Of a stretch of DNA of 14,841 bases, positions 5,730-13,406 are shown piece after piece. Source of the stretch: an uncultured Panacagrimonas sp. (GTDB lineage: Bacteria; Pseudomonadota; Gammaproteobacteria; Nevskiales; Nevskiaceae); assembly GCA_946481265.1 (NCBI GenBank), contig CAMLNE010000063.1, positions 1-14,841 of the forward strand, given 5' to 3'. Below the pieces are notes generated by a model. It searched no databases, had not been told where the DNA came from, and saw only the letters and a list, made by a program, of their open reading frames with translations. Each line of letters begins with the position of its first letter. The stretch's first letter is position 1. Position numbers and translations under genes: made by a program.

Positions 5730-6240
5730 GTGCCTCCGGCCGGTGGAAAGGTCCTGCGTCCGACCCTGATCCGGCGTGGCGCGCGGGCGAGGCGGATCGG
5801 TTGCGCCCACCTGTTGCCCGAGGTGGCCGCAGCTGCGTTCGCCCTCTGGGGCTATGTCCAGGCCGGTGCTGCGTCCGCCCAAGCGAGGTACCGGGCGGCT
5901 CGACCCCCCGGAGGGTGCTCGAGGTCTGGGTGTGCCTGAACGCTGCAGGCACGGAGTGGGGGAGGTCCGGTTCGCCCGGACGCTCCTGCCCGAGAACCGG
6001 TACGTCGATCTGCCGGCTCCGGGATGTAGCTCCAGCACTGCAGTGTGAGTGCGGCACGACAGCGCGGGAAACAAGATGGCTGTTGCGCGAACGTTCTGTC
6101 GCGATGCAGTGTCAGGCTTTCCGCGGATGTCGCCTGACAGACGTTCAAGCCGGCCTTCGGTCGCTCGCCGTGCCCAGAGGACAGCCCCGGCGGGAACGCG
6201 GATCCATCCGGATCTTCCGCCATCGAAAAGGACACGCCGG
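5730..6240. other. 511-base region without recognised genes; several hairpins
   Basis: Frames on both strands here are GC-rich, low in conserved-looking residues, and lack ribosome binding sites. Two adjacent hairpins are evident: GTGCCTG (5932-5938) with CAGGCAC (5946-5952), and GGAGGTCCGG (5961-5970) with CCGGAC (5976-5981) continuing into CTCC (5983-5986). Neither has a following T-run. The downstream end carries the binding site of the next gene (AAAAGGA, 6226-6232). A small RNA or degraded gene cannot be excluded. Confidence 0.4.
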
Positions 6241-6879
6241 ATGAACGAACTCGTCCTCACAACCTATGACTGGGTGCCCGAGGCTCCGCGAGGCTATGTG
6301 CGCGACCTGCGCGTGCGCTGGGCGCTGGAGGAGGCCGGGTTGCCGTATCGCGTCGAGAGCACGCCGTTTCGTGAGCGGGATGCCGGCCATTTCGCGCGCC
6401 AGCCGTTTGGCCAGGTGCCCTGGCTGACCGATGGCGATCTCTCGATCTTCGAAACCGGCGCAATCCTGCTCCATCTCGGCGAGCGTTCCAGCCGACTGAT
6501 GCCCACGGATTCAGGCGGTCGCAGCCGGGTCGTCGAATGGATATTCGCGGCGCTCAATTCGATCGAGATGGCGAGCGTGCCCTGGTCCCTGTACCGGTTC
6601 TTCGGGGATACCGGCGATACCTGGGGTCCGAAATTCTTCGACGACTGGGTCAAGGCCCGCGTCCGGCACATGGAGCCGGTGCTCGCCAGGGACGAATGGC
6701 TGGCCGGGTCCTTCTCCATCGCCGACATCCTGATGGCGGACGTGCTGCGTCTGGTCGATCGCTTCGACGGGCTCGCGGGCTGCCCGGCCGGTCGCGCCTA
6801 TGTCGCGCGGGCGACGGCCCGCCCCACCTTCAGGAAGGCACACGCGGACCAGCTGGCACACTTCGCCGCGGCAGACTGA
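6241..6879 (+). CDS. glutathione S-transferase family protein
   Basis: The 212-residue protein has the two-domain GST layout. The N-terminal thioredoxin-like domain (about 1-80) includes GQVPWL, with the cis-proline at Pro60, and FETGAILLHLGE, where Glu71-Thr72 is the glutathione gamma-glutamyl-binding pair. The C-terminal helical domain holds the N-capping box motif SIAD (159-162) within WLAGSFSIADILMADVLRL. AAAAGGA at 6226-6232 supports ATG 6241; the longer open frame upstream has no such site and reads as non-coding. The subclass and substrate cannot be set. No Ser/Cys/Tyr catalytic residue is obvious at the N terminus beyond Thr7, Thr8 and Tyr9. The role is probably cytoplasmic conjugation or peroxide handling. 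It is probably monocistronic. Confidence 0.88.
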   Translation: MNELVLTTYDWVPEAPRGYVRDLRVRWALEEAGLPYRVESTPFRERDAGHFARQPFGQVPWLTDGDLSIFETGAILLHLGERSSRLMPTDSGGRSRVVEWIFAALNSIEMASVPWSLYRFFGDTGDTWGPKFFDDWVKARVRHMEPVLARDEWLAGSFSIADILMADVLRLVDRFDGLAGCPAGRAYVARATARPTFRKAHADQLAHFAAAD

Positions 6880-7079
6880 GCGACATTGCACGAGCCACGT
6901 GCACGCCACGGCGAGGCAGGGCTGGACCCCGGCCGCACGAACCGGTGACAGTCGCGTGCGATCCGCTCCCGCGTCCTTTCCAAACCGCTCCTTCGCCCGT
7001 GCCTGCTTCACCGTGCCGCTTCGACCCCGCCCGCTGTCACGACTGCCGATGACGATCGACGCTTCCACCCGCCGCCTTC

Positions 7080-7595
7080 ATGGATAGACGCAGCTTCCTG
7101 CGACTCGGCACCAAGATCCTCGTCCTGGCGGGCCTGCTCGCGCTGATCCTCGCCCTGCTGCAGTCCCTGTTGCCCTCGGGCGAGGACGATTCGCTGCTGC
7201 CGCGCTTCGACATCTCCTCGCTCGGGCCGGGAGAAGTGACCCACTTCGACGGCCCGGCGAACACGCCGCTGTCCCGCCGCTGGATCGTCCTCAGGCTGGA
7301 GAACGGGGAAGTGGAGGTGTTCTCGGTTCCGGTCCGCGGCGGATCGGTGCTGCTTCCGGATCTGCATTGGTGGAAGCCGGGATACGCCTGCAGGCGCTTC
7401 GGTCCCGACATGGTGCAGGGCAGGATCGCGGCGGACGCGATCATCCGCTGCCACGACGACGACCTCCCGCCGCGCATCGCTGCCGAGAGCCGATGGGCGC
7501 TCGACGGCGAGAACCTCGGCGAGATGACGGATGACATTCCCACGCCGCGCTTTCGCGTCGAGGGCGGTCAGCTGGTGATCGGGCGCGGGGGCTGA
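7080..7595 (+). CDS. Tat-motif membrane-anchored protein, Rieske-like without cluster ligands
   Basis: The 171-residue product begins MDRRSFLRLG, a twin-arginine-like motif, followed by one hydrophobic segment (ILVLAGLLALILALLQSLL), so it is probably anchored and exported. The soluble part has ISSLGPGEVTHF and a strand-rich WIVLRLENGEVEVFSVPV. The signature PDLHWWKPGYACRRFGPD precedes IIRCHDDDLP, and it ends TPRFRVEGGQLVIG. N-terminal anchor, middle and ending parallel Rieske iron-sulfur subunits, but the CxH...CxxH cluster motifs are absent: only two cysteines (in YACRRF and IRCHDD) are in the domain. I infer a Rieske-derived fold with unknown function. No clear ribosome binding site is visible; the start is set by the Tat-like motif. 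It could instead be an unrelated beta-rich protein. Confidence 0.65.
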   Translation: MDRRSFLRLGTKILVLAGLLALILALLQSLLPSGEDDSLLPRFDISSLGPGEVTHFDGPANTPLSRRWIVLRLENGEVEVFSVPVRGGSVLLPDLHWWKPGYACRRFGPDMVQGRIAADAIIRCHDDDLPPRIAAESRWALDGENLGEMTDDIPTPRFRVEGGQLVIGRGG

Positions 7596-7698
7596 GGCGC
7601 GCGGCAGCGCCAAGCTCCACGCCCCGAGCGTTCGCCCGAGGTGCGCGGGTGTCGCCGCCCGGCGCATCCTCGTCCGCAGGCTTTTCCGGGGAGGGTGC

Positions 7699-8967
7699 AT
7701 GGCGACCCATCGCAGGCCTTATCGCGTCGGTATCGTCGGCGGCTCCATCGCCGGGTGCGCGACCGCCATCGAGCTGCTGCGCGCCGGCTGCGAGGTCACG
7801 CTGTTCGAGCGCACGGGCGAGACGCTCAAGGATCGCGGTGCGGGCATCGGCGTGCCGCGCTCGGTGGTGGAGACGCTCGTCGCCCGTGACCTGATCGATC
7901 GCGATACCGCGTTCTTTGGCTCGGATGTGTTCACGCGCCTGTGGCGCACGCCTTCCGAATCGCGCTACGGCTACCTGGCCTGGGACCAGCCGATCTTCCT
8001 GTCGCTGGTGAACTGGGGACAGCTCTATCGCAATCTTCGGCGCCGCGTCCCCGATCCGGTCTACCGCCTGCAGCAGAGCGTGCGACGCCTGCTGAACGAG
8101 GGCGAGGGCGCCGTCGTCGAGCTCGCCTCGGGCGAACGCCAGGCCTTCGACTTCTGCGTGTGTGCCGATGGCTACGCCTCGCTGAGCCGCGACACGCTGT
8201 TCCCGGACGCGCCCGCACGCTACGCCGGCTATGTGCTGTGGCGCGGCTCGCTACCCGAAACGAGCCTGTGCGAGGCCGGGCCGCTGGCCGGCGGCGTGCG
8301 CTCGCCGGGGTATGCGGACGGGCACGGCATCTTCTATTTCGTGCCGGGACCGGACGGCTCGGTCGAACCCGGCGCGCGGCTGGTGAACTGGGGCGTCTAC
8401 CTGCGGGCGCCCGAAGCCACGCTGGCCGGCCTGCTGGTCGACGTGGACGGCCAGCAGCGCGAGGGCTCGCTGCCGCCGGGCGCGATGCCACGCGCCACCG
8501 AGCTTGCACTGCTGCAGCGGGTGGAGGGCCAATTGCCGGAGTTCTACCTGGAGATCCTCCGCGCCAGCCGGCAGAGCGCGGTGTACGCGATCCAGGATCG
8601 CGAGGTCCCGGCCTATCGCGAGGGCCGCATCGCGGTGGCTGGCGATGCGGGCGCACTGGCGCGTCCGCACAGCGCCTCGGGCGCGCTCAAGGCGATGACG
8701 GATGCCATTGCCTTGTCGGATGCGCTGCGGGCGAGCCCGACGGACCTGGACGCGGCCCTGTCCCGCTACAGCGAGGCGCAGACGCGCAGCGGCAATCAGC
8801 TGGTGCGCTTCGGGCGCCAGCTCGGGCAGGCGCTGGTCACCGCCATTCCGGATTGGTCGACGATGGACGAGCCGGCGATGCAGCGCTGGTTCTCGTCGAT
8901 CGTGACGATGCGCCCGGAGATGCTGGGCGGGAGCGCCGCATCCGGGCCAGAATCCGGCGACCGATAG
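7699..8967 (+). CDS. class A FAD-dependent monooxygenase
   Basis: The 422-residue flavoprotein starts with a Rossmann fold: VGIVGGSIAG (residues 10-19) and Glu37, which should bind the FAD ribose. RGAGIGVP (46-53) follows, as in 2,6-dihydroxypyridine 3-monooxygenase-type hydroxylases. The DG motif is CADGYASLSR (155-164). The second FAD motif is GDAGALARPHSASG (315-328), where RPH is shared with the dihydroxypyridine/HspB-like group. The family uses NAD(P)H and oxygen to hydroxylate aromatic or N-heterocyclic substrates through C4a-hydroperoxyflavin. GGGGAGGG at 7687-7694 supports ATG 7699. The protein is cytosolic, with no signal. No pathway genes are adjacent, so the substrate is open. Confidence 0.88.
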   Translation: MATHRRPYRVGIVGGSIAGCATAIELLRAGCEVTLFERTGETLKDRGAGIGVPRSVVETLVARDLIDRDTAFFGSDVFTRLWRTPSESRYGYLAWDQPIFLSLVNWGQLYRNLRRRVPDPVYRLQQSVRRLLNEGEGAVVELASGERQAFDFCVCADGYASLSRDTLFPDAPARYAGYVLWRGSLPETSLCEAGPLAGGVRSPGYADGHGIFYFVPGPDGSVEPGARLVNWGVYLRAPEATLAGLLVDVDGQQREGSLPPGAMPRATELALLQRVEGQLPEFYLEILRASRQSAVYAIQDREVPAYREGRIAVAGDAGALARPHSASGALKAMTDAIALSDALRASPTDLDAALSRYSEAQTRSGNQLVRFGRQLGQALVTAIPDWSTMDEPAMQRWFSSIVTMRPEMLGGSAASGPESGDR

Positions 8968-9043
8968 CGGCCGATTTGGCCGAGATCGACTGACACCGGG
9001 GGCCGCCGCGGCTCGCGACGGAAGCCCCATCGAGGAAGAACAC

Positions 9044-9931
9044 ATGTGGTGGAGCGGACATCCCCTGGAGCAGATCGGCGCCGCCCGGCAGTGGCCGTGG
9101 AGATCGGCGCTCCGCCGCCCGGGCCGATTCGTTCTGCTTGTCGCGTCCTGCTTCCTGATCGCCGCGGTGTCGGCGCAGCCGACGCGCGTGAATCTGGAGC
9201 ATGAACTCCCTGGCGAAGACGGGGCGCAGGCCTCGCTGCACATCGCCGCGATCCACGCGCTGGATCGCGAGACGGCTTTTCTTCTCGGCAGCCTCGACAA
9301 CACGCCCTACAAGTCCTCGGTGCTGCTGCGTACCGCGGATGGCGGGCGCAGCTGGGACGAGGTGATGAAGCGGGTCGACGGCAGCGCGGTCGCGCGGATG
9401 TGCTTCCTGGAAAACCAGGCCTGGGCGCTGGTCCAGTGGGAGGTCGAGGACCCGGGAGAGATCGACCTGTACCACTCGACCGATGCCGGCAGGTCGTGGA
9501 GCCGGGTGGCGGAGATCCCGCGGGAGAATCGAACCGGTCGACCGACGCAGATGCGCTTCCGCTCCGCGCTCGAAGGAGCCGTCACCCTGGAATATCTCGA
9601 TCTGGAATCCTGGGAGCCGAGCGCGATCGTGACCCTGGCAACGGTCGACGGCGGAAAGACCTGGAGCGAAGCACAGCGGCACGCGCCGTCACCGATTGCG
9701 CCGGACAAGGACGCGGAATACCGGCCGGGGCCGCCGCCGGACACGGCGCCCGATGGCACGCGATGGGAAGCCGAGGTCTGGTCACGCGGCTTCTCGTCGG
9801 GTGTGCACGTGATGCGCTCGCGGCCTGGCGATGCCGTCGCGCAGCGCGTCGCGAGCTTTTCCCTGGAGTACGAATTCATCGATGGCCGCGTCATCCCGCG
9901 GTCGATTCCGCCTGACGCGACCCTGCGCTGA
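9044..9931 (+). CDS. secreted Asp-box (BNR/YCF48-like) beta-propeller protein
   Basis: GAGGAAG (9032-9038) supports ATG 9044. The 295-residue protein has a long basic N-region, then a hydrophobic segment FVLLVASCFLIAAVSAQP (about residues 29-46) that looks like a signal peptide with cleavage at SAQ|P. Three Asp-box motifs S/T-x-D-x-G-x-T/S-W are visible: TADGGRSW (97-104), STDAGRSW (145-152) and TVDGGKTW (200-207), spaced about 50 residues apart, as in blades of a beta-propeller. Such repeats occur in sialidases, YCF48/HCF136-like assembly factors and many exported proteins of unknown role. Three boxes suggest a partial or open propeller. No catalytic sialidase residues are evident, so an enzyme function is not claimed. 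Confidence 0.8.
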   Translation: MWWSGHPLEQIGAARQWPWRSALRRPGRFVLLVASCFLIAAVSAQPTRVNLEHELPGEDGAQASLHIAAIHALDRETAFLLGSLDNTPYKSSVLLRTADGGRSWDEVMKRVDGSAVARMCFLENQAWALVQWEVEDPGEIDLYHSTDAGRSWSRVAEIPRENRTGRPTQMRFRSALEGAVTLEYLDLESWEPSAIVTLATVDGGKTWSEAQRHAPSPIAPDKDAEYRPGPPPDTAPDGTRWEAEVWSRGFSSGVHVMRSRPGDAVAQRVASFSLEYEFIDGRVIPRSIPPDATLR

Positions 9932-10212
9932 AGGCGCTCACCGCGCACCGACGCAGTCGGGCGGCAGGAAAGATCGAGCGCCGGTCCGGTCGACCGCGCC
10001 ACGCGCGGACCGCGAGGCGCTTTCGTCTTGCGCATGCCGGATCGCGCCCGCACGAGGAGCCCAAGGACCGGGCGCTTGAAAGCCGGCCGGGTGAGGGCAC
10101 GTTCAGGGAAGAGAGTCGTCGTGGGTCCCACCGGCGAGACGATCGACAGCGCGTGCCGCGGCCGGGACGCGCGCGATCGGCGCAAACGGGACCCGGCAGG
10201 AGCAAGGAACCA

Positions 10213-10566
10213 ATGGCCATCGCAACCAAGCGCGTCTACGAGCCCCGTTCCGATTCCGATGGAATCCGCATCCTGGTGGACCGCTTATGGCCGCGCGGTG
10301 TCCGCAAGGAGGCCGCGGCACTCGATCACTGGGCCAAGGAGATCGCGCCGAGTCCCGGCTTGAGGAAGTGGTTCGGTCATCGCCCGGAGCGGTTCGCGCA
10401 ATTCGAGGCGAAGTACCTGGACGAGCTGTCGACGAATCCCGCGGTGGACGAGATCCTGGGTTGCATCGGTCGGCGCAAGGCCACGCTCCTGTACGCGGCG
10501 CGCGATCCCGGGATCAATCATGCCGCCGTCCTCGCCCGCTTCCTGCGACGCGCGCAGCAGAAGTGA
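10213..10566 (+). CDS. DUF488 family protein (YeaO-like)
   Basis: The 117-residue cytosolic protein matches DUF488. Its N-terminal VYEPRSDSDGIRILVDRLWP continues as RGVRKEAAALDHWAKEIAPS, then LRKWFGHRPERFAQFEAKY, and near the end ATLLYAARDPGINHAAVL. These are the conserved blocks of the YeaO-type short form. The biochemical function is unknown. AAGGA at 10204-10208 and AGGAG at 10199-10203 lie upstream of ATG 10213; the longer open frame from 10153 is rejected because the upstream residues read as intergenic. It stands alone between two long gaps. Confidence 0.9.
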   Translation: MAIATKRVYEPRSDSDGIRILVDRLWPRGVRKEAAALDHWAKEIAPSPGLRKWFGHRPERFAQFEAKYLDELSTNPAVDEILGCIGRRKATLLYAARDPGINHAAVLARFLRRAQQK

Positions 10567-10992
10567 AGGCGCAGTCGCCCGCCCTTGCTGCGGTCCTGCC
10601 TGCGCGTGCGGCAGGGACGTCGTCGACTGGAATCGCGGTTACCCACCCCAGTATCGCGATGCACGGCGCCGGATCGGCACCGCATCGCGAGTACTCGCCC
10701 TAGGTGATTCCAGATTTCCCCCGGATGTACTATCGGCCTGAATCGCGCGAACGCCCCGCGTCGGATGTGTCTGCCGTCCGCAAGGCCTCGCCGTCTCCAC
10801 GCGGCGGAAGGCCAGCACCCCGTCGACAGTGCATCGCAACGGCGCCGCTTCCGGGCGCCGGGCAGGCCGGAGGGGGTGCAGGGGGTCGGGGCAGCGTCCC
10901 GTGAAGGGGCGGCGCGATCGGGACCGCGTCGATGACGCAGATTCAAACGCCGTGCGGCGACAGCGTCGCGCCAGATGTCCAAGGGAGACGTG
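10567..10992. other. 426-base intergenic leader of the FadL-type gene
   Basis: No gene is seen. A hairpin follows the DUF488 stop: GTCCTGCC (10593-10600) with GGCAGGGAC (10610-10618), one bulge, no T-run. A candidate -10 TACTAT lies at 10728-10733 in an AT-richer patch (10703-10735), but no good -35 is found 16-18 bases upstream. If used, the FadL-type mRNA would have a leader of about 255 bases. The rest is GC-rich and featureless by eye. Confidence 0.4.
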
Positions 10993-12192
10993 ATGAAAGT
11001 TTGCAAGCCACTTTGTGGCGCACTGATGTTGACGGGGTTGGCGGTCAGCGCGCCGGCATGGAGTTCCGCGATCGAGGCGCCGCATGGCGCCGGCCGCGAC
11101 GCGGACCTGGCGGGAATCACCGTCGCGGCGCCCGATGACGGCGCCAGCGCGCTGCTGATCAATCCGGCGGGCGTGGTCGGCCGGGCACGTGACGAGGCAC
11201 TCGTCGCGATTCTGGCGTTCGGCTTCAACTCCTCGTACAGCAACGAGGCCACCGGGTATGACGGCACCAGCGCCCGCACGCCGGTCGCGCTCGACCTGTG
11301 GTACGGGTTCGGCGAGGTCGCGGGATGGTCGCTGGGTGTTGGCGCCTACGGCGCCCTGGGCGCCGCGTTCGATCTGCCGGCCGACCCGGACATCGGTCAG
11401 ACCTCGCCCTTCACCGGCGAGCTCGCGATCCTGAACTTCGGCCTGGTGGCCGGACGCCAACTCACGCCGAACCTGCGCTTTGGCGTGCAGCTGTCGCCGA
11501 GCTACGGCCGGCAGCGGGTTCGCTCGCCAACCCCGCTGGGAACGATGGACTTCAATGCGGATGGCCTGGGCCTGGGCGGAATCGTCGGCCTGGTCTACAC
11601 GCCGACGCCGGCGTGGTCGCTCGGCCTGGCCTACCGGACCACCGGTTTCGTCGACATGAAGGGTGATGGCAGCGTCGGCGGGGTGGAGCAGGATGTGGAG
11701 ACCCACTTCGTGACGCCGCAGAACGTCACCGGCGGCGTCGCCTACCAGTGGTCCGACAAGCTGCGCCTGCACGGCCAGCTGCGCTGGATCCGCTACGAGG
11801 ACTTCGAGCGCGGCGACCTTGAATTCGACAAGACGAGCGAGCTCGATCAGCCGGTGATGGCGCATACCCGCAACCGTATCCGCTGGGGCGTCGCGGCGGA
11901 ATACCAGCTGGTTCCCAACTCGATGATCCGTGCCGGCTATACCGAGGGCAAGGCGATGATGGAGGACGACGCGATGATGCCCATCATGTTCGACCTCGAT
12001 AACAAGATGATCATGCTCGGTTACGAGATCGACTACGGGAAGTTCATGGTCGGCTTCACGACCGGGTACATGCATCTCAAGACGCGCCGCATCAAGGCCG
12101 AGGACAACATGATGGCGCCGGGTCGCTACAGCAGCGACAGCGAAGTCACCGCCGGAATGCGCGTGACCTGGAAGTTCGACCGCTCGCGCTGA
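10993..12192 (+). CDS. FadL/OmpP1/TodX family outer-membrane transport protein
   Basis: The 399-residue protein starts with a signal peptide (CKPLCGALMLTGLAVSAPAW, cleavage near WSSA|IEA). ATG 10993 follows AGGGAG at 10983-10988; the ATG at 10975 would leave that site inside the coding region. The mature N terminus has AGITVAAPDDGASALLINPAGV, in which NPAG at 57-60 is the conserved FadL-family motif of the plug region. The rest is alternating amphipathic beta-strands, with conserved-type pieces WYGFGEVAGWSLGVGAYG and TPAWSLGLAYRTT. It ends with a strand MRVTWKFDRSR, although C-terminal Phe is not the last residue. FadL relatives form 14-stranded barrels that take up hydrophobic compounds such as fatty acids or aromatic hydrocarbons. 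The Met/Asp-rich stretch near residues 315-340 (EGKAMMEDDAMMP, DNKMIMLG) is unusual. Confidence 0.85.
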   Translation: MKVCKPLCGALMLTGLAVSAPAWSSAIEAPHGAGRDADLAGITVAAPDDGASALLINPAGVVGRARDEALVAILAFGFNSSYSNEATGYDGTSARTPVALDLWYGFGEVAGWSLGVGAYGALGAAFDLPADPDIGQTSPFTGELAILNFGLVAGRQLTPNLRFGVQLSPSYGRQRVRSPTPLGTMDFNADGLGLGGIVGLVYTPTPAWSLGLAYRTTGFVDMKGDGSVGGVEQDVETHFVTPQNVTGGVAYQWSDKLRLHGQLRWIRYEDFERGDLEFDKTSELDQPVMAHTRNRIRWGVAAEYQLVPNSMIRAGYTEGKAMMEDDAMMPIMFDLDNKMIMLGYEIDYGKFMVGFTTGYMHLKTRRIKAEDNMMAPGRYSSDSEVTAGMRVTWKFDRSR

Positions 12193-12205
12193 GCGAACGC
12201 CTGAG

Positions 12206-12240
12206 ATGCGTGTTCCCGGGGTGCGCCCCGGGACACGCGT
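12206..12240. terminator. strong hairpin after the FadL-type gene (no T-run)
   Basis: Left arm GCGTGT-T-CCCGGGG (12208-12221) pairs with CCCCGGG-ACACGC (12226-12238) around a TGCG loop, with one bulged T; flanking A-T and T-G pairs extend it. It begins 13 bases after the TGA. No U-tract follows, so it may pause or protect the mRNA rather than terminate, and it lies only 14 bases before the next start. Confidence 0.5.
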
Positions 12241-12253
12241 CCGATGTCTTGCC

Positions 12254-12490
12254 ATGCCGCCGCCCGTCTACCTGCAGGTCAAGGTCAAACCCAACGCGCG
12301 GGCTTCTTCGCTCGAGCAGGGGCCGGACGGGACCTGGCAGGCGCGGCTCAAGTCGCCACCGGTGGAAGGCCGGGCCAACGAGGAACTCATTGCCCTGGTG
12401 GCGGCGCGCTTCGGCTGCCGCAAGGCGGCCGTGACCATCAAGGCCGGCGCGTCGGGGCGCATGAAGCTGGTCAAGGTCGAACCGGCGTGA
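12254..12490 (+). CDS. DUF167 / YggU family protein
   Basis: The 78-residue protein shows the DUF167 (YggU/UPF0235) pattern along its length: YLQVKVKPNAR, then LKSPPVEGRANEELIALVA, and SGRMKLVKV at the end. The family folds as a small mixed alpha/beta domain; its function is unknown. ATG 12254 gives the standard length; an upstream in-frame ATG at 12206 falls inside the hairpin and is rejected. The stop TGA overlaps the GTG start of the DUF3565 gene, so the two are translationally coupled. Confidence 0.9.
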   Translation: MPPPVYLQVKVKPNARASSLEQGPDGTWQARLKSPPVEGRANEELIALVAARFGCRKAAVTIKAGASGRMKLVKVEPA

Positions 12491-12708
12491 ATCGCCGCAT
12501 CGTCGGCTTCCACCAGGACGACGAGGACGACTGGGTCGCGCGCCTGGAGTGCGGCCATCACCAGCACACGCGACACCGGCCGCCGTGGATCAACCGACCC
12601 TGGGTCACCACGCAGCAGGGGCGGGCGGATGCCCTGGGGCAGCTGCTCGATTGCCGGAAGTGCGAGCAGAACGCGCCGCCCGATGTGGCGCCAGGGGCGC
12701 CGGGCTGA
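12487..12708 (+). CDS. DUF3565 family protein, possible metal-binding
   Basis: GTG 12487 overlaps the DUF167 stop as GTGA, a typical coupling arrangement. The 73-residue product reads IVGFHQDDEDDWVARLECGH, then HRPPWINRPWV, then GQLLDCRKCEQ, matching DUF3565 (a short family sometimes called pressure-regulated). Cys22, His24, His27, Cys56 and Cys59 could form a zinc site of the CxH...CxxC type; this is my inference. No function is established. Its TGA lies inside the convergent hairpin at 12697-12726. Confidence 0.85.
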   Translation: MNRRIVGFHQDDEDDWVARLECGHHQHTRHRPPWINRPWVTTQQGRADALGQLLDCRKCEQNAPPDVAPGAPG

Positions 12709-12726
12709 GGGCCGTCCTCAGGGCGC
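12697..12726. terminator. bidirectional hairpin overlapping both convergent stop codons
   Basis: CTGAGG (12705-12710) pairs with CCTCAG (12716-12721) around GCCGT, and GCGCC (12697-12701) pairs with GGCGC (12722-12726) as an outer stem with a three-base bulge. The DUF3565 stop TGA (12706-12708) is in the left arm, and the stop of the opposing gene (12718-12720, complement) is in the right. No T-runs are present, so a classical rho-independent terminator is unlikely, but an mRNA 3' stabiliser fits. Confidence 0.55.
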
Positions 12727-13245
12727 GATATAGGGAACCTGCACGCCGCCCAGGCCTGCGCGCATCGCGGCGCGGTCGGCCTCGGGCAGGGCCTCGAGAT
12801 CCGCGGGGCGATAGGGGCGGTTGGCGCAGTTGCTGTCGTAATCGCGCTTGACCACGTTCACCGCCTCGATGTCGCGCTTGAGCTGCTCCACGTCGGCATT
12901 GAACGCCAGCGTCTGCGCGGTGTGCTGCTTGATCTGCTCGCGCAGCGCCGTGCCGCCGTCGAAGTCGTCGGGCTTGAGCGCATCGCGCTCGGCCTTGATC
13001 GTCGCGCTGCGTTCATTGATGGCGTTGCGCCGCAGGTCGTATTCGGCGTTCTTCTGGGTCAGCGTGGCGGAGTCGGCGCGCAGGGTCTGCACCTGCGCCG
13101 CGCAGCGCGCCAACGCCTCGGGCGACAGGGTTGGCGCCTGCGACGAACCCTGGGCAAGCACCGTGCCCGCCATCAGGGCGGCCGTGACCGCGACGGTGGC
13201 GCGCGCGGTCAATCGTTTCGCGGTCAGCTCTTTTGCGGCTTTCAT
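12718..13245 (-). CDS. secreted coiled-coil hypothetical protein, 175 aa
   Basis: On the minus strand GGAGGGG precedes the ATG, with spacing of about 8 bases. Residues 1-31 look like a signal peptide (basic start, then TVAVTAALMAGTVLA, cut before QGSS). The mature protein is helical and charged: from about residue 50 to 135 the heptad-like pattern (VQTLRADSATLTQKNAEYDL, then QIKQHTAQTLAFNADVEQL) suggests a coiled coil. Two cysteines, Cys48 and Cys140 (YDSNCANRPYRP), flank it and could form a disulfide in the periplasm. I do not recognise a named family. It is the only minus-strand gene in the window and is followed convergently, with 9 bases between stops, by the DUF3565 gene. Confidence 0.75.
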   Translation of the reverse strand: MKAAKELTAKRLTARATVAVTAALMAGTVLAQGSSQAPTLSPEALARCAAQVQTLRADSATLTQKNAEYDLRRNAINERSATIKAERDALKPDDFDGGTALREQIKQHTAQTLAFNADVEQLKRDIEAVNVVKRDYDSNCANRPYRPADLEALPEADRAAMRAGLGGVQVPYIAP

Positions 13246-13406
13246 CCTCGTCCCCTCCGGTTGGCATCCCGCGGCGATGCGCCCTCGATTCAGTCCGGCT
13301 TCATCGCTTCACGTCTAAATCCAACGCTACCACTTCTGTTCGTAGAAGGATCCAGCGGCATGCACCGGCGCGCCGCCTCTTCCCGATTCCCAGGCAGGTG
13401 CAGATC

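Noticed and set aside
6049..6240. N-terminal extension of the glutathione S-transferase
   Set aside because: The extension is Arg/Ser/Pro-rich with no family resemblance, and a good ribosome binding site precedes ATG 6241.
5385..6260. 291-residue minus-strand frame spanning the gene-free region
   Set aside because: It has no ribosome binding site, is Arg/Ser/Pro-rich without conserved motifs, and crosses the 101-residue plus-strand gene.
7931..8656. 241-residue minus-strand frame and similar ones opposite the flavoprotein
   Set aside because: Extreme Arg/Pro/Ala composition and no start signal; antisense to a motif-rich monooxygenase.
10639..12255. 538-residue open frame on the minus strand
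   Set aside because: It lies opposite the FadL-type porin, whose signal peptide, NPAG motif and ribosome binding site are clear; long antisense frames are expected in GC-rich DNA.
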